NCBI GenBank assembly: GCA_021413625.1
Contig: JAIOPY010000050.1
Span: 1-7,628 of the forward strand
Source of the DNA: Candidatus Nomurabacteria bacterium
GTDB taxonomy: Bacteria; Patescibacteriota; Minisyncoccia; Phycocordibacterales; UBA9973
Length of the DNA: 7,628 nucleotides
Direction: 5' to 3'
The translations under genes and the position numbers were made by a program. The notes under the pieces were generated by a model. The model had not been told where the DNA came from and made no database searches. It was given only the letters and a program-made list of their open reading frames with translations. This document shows positions 5,929 through 7,628 of the stretch, piece by piece. The stretch's first letter is position 1, and every line of letters begins with the position of its first letter.

Positions 5929-5952
5929 TTTAAGAATTAACAAATTCTTAAA
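5929..5952. repeat. Perfect inverted repeat downstream of tRNA-Ala
   Basis: TTTAAGAATT and AATTCTTAAA form a 10-bp stem with a 4-nt loop, 7 bases beyond the CCA end of tRNA-Ala. It may mark the 3' end of the tRNA transcript, but it is AT-only apart from one pair and is not followed by a T tract on either strand, so a terminator role is uncertain. Confidence 0.45.
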
Positions 5953-5958
5953 TCATTA

Positions 5959-6034
5959 TGGTGGACCCGAGGAGATTCGAACTCCTGACCTCCTCTTTGC
6001 AAAAGAGGCGCTCTACCAACTAAGCTACGGGCCC
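5959..6034 (-). tRNA. trnA-UGC: tRNA-Ala(TGC), CCA encoded
   Basis: A complete cloverleaf on the minus strand. The acceptor GGGCCCG pairs with CGGGTCC and includes the G3-U70 wobble that marks alanine tRNAs. The D arm is GCTTAGTTGGTAGAGC. The anticodon stem CCTCT/AGAGG has loop TTTGCAA (anticodon TGC). The T arm is AGGAG-TTCGAAT-CTCCT. Discriminator A is followed by genome-encoded CCA (5961-5959). No intron. A possible promoter lies about 17 nt upstream. Confidence 0.97.
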
Positions 6035-6050
6035 AAATAAGGTCAAAACT

Positions 6051-6078
6051 ATTCTAGCTTATTTTGCCAATAATGCAA
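6051..6078 (-). promoter_or_regulatory. Possible promoter of tRNA-Ala
   Basis: Minus strand TTGCAT (6078-6073), 16-nt spacer, TAGAAT (6056-6051); the predicted start falls about 10 nt before the mature 5' end. A second TATAAT on the same strand at 6084-6079 could also serve. Confidence 0.45.
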
Positions 6079-6112
6079 ATTATACGGTTGTTTTTTCGCC
6101 CATTTCTGTTAA

Positions 6113-6118
6113 TATGAT
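6113..6118 (+). promoter_or_regulatory. Tentative -10 box of tRNA-Asn
   Basis: TATGAT about 26 nt before the mature tRNA start, with T-rich sequence where a -35 would be (6088-6096). TATAAA at 6129-6134 is an alternative closer to the gene. Neither is strong. Confidence 0.3.
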
Positions 6119-6178
6119 AAAAGTTCTTTATAAATTTTATACATTCCGGGGTAGCTCAGCGGTAGAGCGGTCGCCTGT

Positions 6179-6255
6179 GTCGGTTGTTCGTGGTATAATC
6201 TACTTGTGTATACCAAAAAGAAAAGAGTAGAGAAACGAACATATGCCGACCGTAG
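6179..6255 (+). other. P1 extension stem and possible internal guide sequence
   Basis: GTCGG (6179-6183) pairs with CCGAC (6246-6250), and TGTTCGT (6185-6191) with ACGAACA (6235-6241). Beyond a bulged C, GTAG (6252-6255) can pair with the exon end CTGT (6175-6178) and places a U-G pair at the splice site, as P1 requires. The promoter and GTG start of the HNH gene lie in the loop of this stem. Confidence 0.6.
6194..6199 (+). promoter_or_regulatory. -10 box of the intron HNH gene (leaderless)
   Basis: TGG-TATAAT, an extended -10, 6 nt before the GTG at 6206. It lies inside the intron, so the nuclease can be made without relying on the tRNA transcript. Confidence 0.65.
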
Positions 6256-6538
6256 AGAATATATGATCATGGCTGTCAGCAAACGAAGAAAGAAACTTCG
6301 CGAAATGGCCAGAGAATATAAAGGCGGTAAGTGTATTATATGTGGCTATAAAAGATGCCAGAGGGCTTTAAGCTTTCATCATCTCAATCCAAAAGAAAAA
6401 GATTTTGATCTTTCTTCTAGAGGTTTGACAAGGTCTTGGGAACGCATTAAAAAAGAAATAGATAAATGTGTTCTCTTGTGCGCTAATTGTCATATGGAAA
6501 TACATGATGGTATCACGCAGCTTCCTACTGAAAAGTAG
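6206..6538 (+). CDS. Intron-encoded HNH homing endonuclease
   Basis: A 110-residue HNH nuclease, probably the homing enzyme that spreads this intron to intron-less tRNA-Asn genes. Residues 1-42 are very basic (KKKRVEKR, KRRKKLREMAREYKGGK) and suit DNA binding. A Zn site is formed by C43-x2-C46 and C92-x2-C95. The beta-beta-alpha-metal core carries His58-His59 (SFHHLNP) and His96/His100 with Asn94 (CANCHMEIH). GTG at 6206 is chosen because of the -10 box 6 nt upstream; ATG codons at residues 20 and 22 are alternatives that would keep the whole nuclease core. It ends just before the group I core begins, so the ORF does not overlap the P3-P9 sequence. Cleavage specificity cannot be read from the sequence. 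Confidence 0.9.
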   Translation: MYTKKKRVEKRTYADRREYMIMAVSKRRKKLREMAREYKGGKCIICGYKRCQRALSFHHLNPKEKDFDLSSRGLTRSWERIKKEIDKCVLLCANCHMEIHDGITQLPTEK

Positions 6539-6811
6539 GTTGAAAAACGAAGTGAATTCGGGGAAATCCTAATAGGACAATCCCGAGCCAAGCCCCGACA
6601 TAAGGTCGGGGAAGGTGTAGAGACTATCCATTTTTGGAGTAGTTCCGATTAAAAAAATCGGCACGAAGCGCTTCGCTCCTAAATCTTTATTAAAAAGACA
6701 TGGAGATGATATAGTCCATACTTCTAGTAATAGAAGATAAAATGTAAGCGATTGGTCGTAGGTTCGATCCCTACCCCCGGAGCATCAATAGGAACACATG
6801 TGATTAGATGG

Positions 6812-6817
6812 TATAAT
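6812..6817 (+). promoter_or_regulatory. -10 box of the DUF4145 gene (leaderless)
   Basis: TGG-TATAAT, an extended -10, 30 nt after the tRNA-Asn 3' end and 6 nt before the ATG at 6824. It sets this start against the longer open frame that runs back into the tRNA. Confidence 0.7.
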
Positions 6818-6823
6818 AGACCG

Positions 6824-7423
6824 ATGTCTTTATTCTGGCACCAAACGGGAACATATTTGTCTAAAAGTTATATCTGTGGACATTGCGGTAATTCACTAGC
6901 ATCTAATGTTGGGTATTATAAAACATCAAGTCCCGATGGTAGTGGCTCAGCCAGGGAATATATTTATATATGTCATCATTGTTACGCACCAACATACTTC
7001 ACTGGAGCAGGACAGCAAACCCCGGGACCTCGTCCTGGTGAGGACGTAGAAGGAATTGGTGATGCAGGAGTCAAATCTCTCTATAAGGAGGCAAGAGACG
7101 CATATTCGAAAAGTGCTTTTACTGCCTCTATTCTTTGCTGTCGTAAGTTACTAATGCACGTGGCTGTTTCTAAAGGAGCACCGTCTGGAGGAACTTTTAT
7201 TTCTTACGTTGAATATTTATCATCTAATAATTATGTTCCACCAGGGGCAAAAGAATGGGTTGACCATATAAGGGAAAAAGGAAATGAAGCAAATCATGAA
7301 ATTAAAATTATGACAAAAGAAGAAGCTGACGACTTGCTTTCATTTTCATCAATGCTTTTGAAGTTGGTTTACGAGTTTCCAAGCAAGATGCAAGGTAAAA
7401 CAACTCCAACAAAAAAAGTTTAA
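6824..7423 (+). CDS. DUF4145-domain protein with N-terminal zinc ribbon
   Basis: A 199-residue protein. Two CxxC pairs (Cys18/Cys21 in CGHCG and Cys50/Cys53 in CHHC) form a zinc ribbon. From about residue 85 the DUF4145 pattern follows: LYKEARDAYSKSAFTASIL with a CRKLLMHVAVSKGA helix, a YVEYLSSNNYVPPGAKEWVDHIR stretch, the conserved GNEANHE, and the end helix EEADDLLSFSSMLLKLVYEFP. The function of this family is not established; the domain also occurs fused to restriction and other defence proteins, and an all-helical HEPN-like fold has been suggested (from memory, not checked here). The start at 6824 gives a normal N-terminus; upstream codons of the same frame translate tRNA exon 2. A membrane protein follows 10 nt later, probably in the same operon. 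Confidence 0.85.
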   Translation: MSLFWHQTGTYLSKSYICGHCGNSLASNVGYYKTSSPDGSGSAREYIYICHHCYAPTYFTGAGQQTPGPRPGEDVEGIGDAGVKSLYKEARDAYSKSAFTASILCCRKLLMHVAVSKGAPSGGTFISYVEYLSSNNYVPPGAKEWVDHIREKGNEANHEIKIMTKEEADDLLSFSSMLLKLVYEFPSKMQGKTTPTKKV

Positions 7424-7433
7424 TTATTGCAAT

Positions 7434-7628
7434 ATGTCTAATAATGATTTAGCGGCAGATAAGGAAACTAACAATAGCACCGGAATAAACTTCTCTGACA
7501 AGGCCTCATTTGTTCTTGGCTTTGCAGCTTTACTAATAGCTTTTTATCCTTACAAAGAATCAGCTCAAACTATTATAGTTAGAGTATTTAATTGGGATAT
7601 ATCCCTGTACACAGCTGCTGGACTTTTT
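7434..7628 (+). CDS. Small membrane protein, 3'-truncated by window edge, unrecognised
   Basis: An open frame from ATG at 7434 to the last base; 65 residues are visible. A polar N-terminus of about 23 residues (MSNNDLAADKETNNSTGINF) is followed by a hydrophobic segment, ASFVLGFAALLIAFYPY (24-40), then a loop, and what seems to be the start of a second hydrophobic segment (ISLYTAAGLF). It begins 10 nt after the DUF4145 stop, with neither a Shine-Dalgarno site nor a -10 box, so it is probably expressed from the DUF4145 transcript. No family is recognised from this piece. Confidence 0.7.
   Translation, partial: MSNNDLAADKETNNSTGINFSDKASFVLGFAALLIAFYPYKESAQTIIVRVFNWDISLYTAAGLF

Larger units (their letters stand above)
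6179..6744 (+). mobile_element. Group I intron in the anticodon loop of tRNA-Asn, with HNH ORF
   Basis: A 566-nt self-splicing intron by its core. P3 GAAGTG (6549-6554)/CATTTT (6629-6634). P4 TTCGGG (6557-6562)/CCCGAG (6582-6587). P5 TCC/GGA with loop TAATA. P6 extension CCCCGAC (6593-6599)/GTCGGGG (6605-6611). GAAGGTGTAGAGACTA leads into P7 GACTAT (6622-6627)/ATAGTC (6711-6716). P8 is closed by GGAG/CTCC with two inner hairpins (CCGATT/AATCGG and CGAAGCGCTTCG). P9 CTTCTA/TAGAAG has a GTAA tetraloop (6721-6736). It ends in G6744. The core resembles that of other bacterial tRNA introns (Azoarcus, cyanobacterial). The exact P1 is less clear. The HNH gene sits in a peripheral loop 5' of the core. 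Confidence 0.93.
6145..6782 (+). tRNA. trnN-GUU: tRNA-Asn(GTT), split by a group I intron (exons 6145-6178 and 6745-6782)
   Basis: Joining 6145-6178 to 6745-6782 gives a full 72-nt cloverleaf. Acceptor TCCGGGG/CCCCGGA; D arm GCTC-AGCGGTA-GAGC; anticodon stem GTCGC/GCGAT (one G-T pair); loop CTGTTAA with anticodon GTT; variable loop TGGTC; T arm GTAGG-TTCGATC-CCTAC; discriminator G. Bacterial tRNA-Asn shares the loop CTGTTAA and discriminator G, as I recall the E. coli gene. Only the split after T35 gives a seven-base loop and also leaves U at the 5' splice site and G as the last intron base, both required for group I splicing. CCA is not encoded (GCATCA follows), unlike tRNA-Ala here. Neither exon folds into a tRNA alone. 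Confidence 0.93.

Noticed and set aside
5929..5952. Intrinsic terminator for tRNA-Ala
   Set aside because: The perfect inverted repeat is AT-rich and lacks a T tract on either side, so it is listed only as an inverted repeat.
6175..6182. Reading of the split tRNA as tRNA-Asp (GTC) or another anticodon
   Set aside because: Other splice positions give a six- or eight-base loop or break the U-G and terminal-G rules; only CTGT + TAA gives a normal loop, and the rest fits tRNA-Asn.
6752..6823. Upstream part of the DUF4145 frame beginning in tRNA exon 2
   Set aside because: It would translate the T arm and acceptor of tRNA-Asn; the -10 box at 6812-6817 and the domain start fit ATG 6824.
1..7628. 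CRISPR array, insertion sequence or transposase, and rRNA genes
   Set aside because: No regularly spaced direct repeats, no terminal inverted repeats around a transposase-like gene, and no rRNA sequence were seen; the intron is the only mobile element.

Overview
The window looks like a compact, AT-rich bacterial chromosome segment of the Candidate Phyla Radiation (Patescibacteria, Parcubacteria-like). This is an inference. It rests on the small tightly packed genes, absence of Shine-Dalgarno sequences before almost all genes, a group I intron with an HNH nuclease in a tRNA, and protein types common in these genomes (DedA, SIMPL, histidine phosphatase, small HPF). TGA is an ordinary stop here (it ends the nucleotidyltransferase and HAD genes), which argues against the lineages that recode TGA to glycine.

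Layout. 1-612 (+) is the 3' two thirds of fmt. It meets, tail to tail with a 4-base overlap, a minus-strand block read from 2221 down to 609: a cytidylyltransferase-like nucleotidyltransferase, a HAD phosphatase coupled by ATGA overlap, and a ribosome hibernation factor with its own promoter. Divergent from this block is an unusual plus-strand unit (about 2250-2533): a 32-residue very basic protein with a true leader, a Shine-Dalgarno site, three successive hairpins and a strong terminator. Next come a DedA membrane protein (-) divergent from a type II NADH dehydrogenase (+), a histidine phosphatase (+), a SIMPL-domain protein (-), and tRNA-Ala(TGC) (-).

The right end holds the most notable element: a tRNA-Asn(GTT) gene split inside its anticodon by a 566-base group I intron, which carries an HNH endonuclease gene with its own promoter. 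After the tRNA come a DUF4145 zinc-ribbon protein and the start of a small membrane protein that runs off the window.

A unifying signal: eight protein genes have a TATAAT-like -10 box whose last base lies exactly 6 nt before the start codon. This places the predicted transcription start on, or next to, the first base of the start codon, so leaderless mRNAs appear to be the rule here. The 32-residue gene is the clear exception. The rule also fixes starts that are otherwise ambiguous (GTG at 2221, ATG at 3155, GTG at 6206, ATG at 6824).
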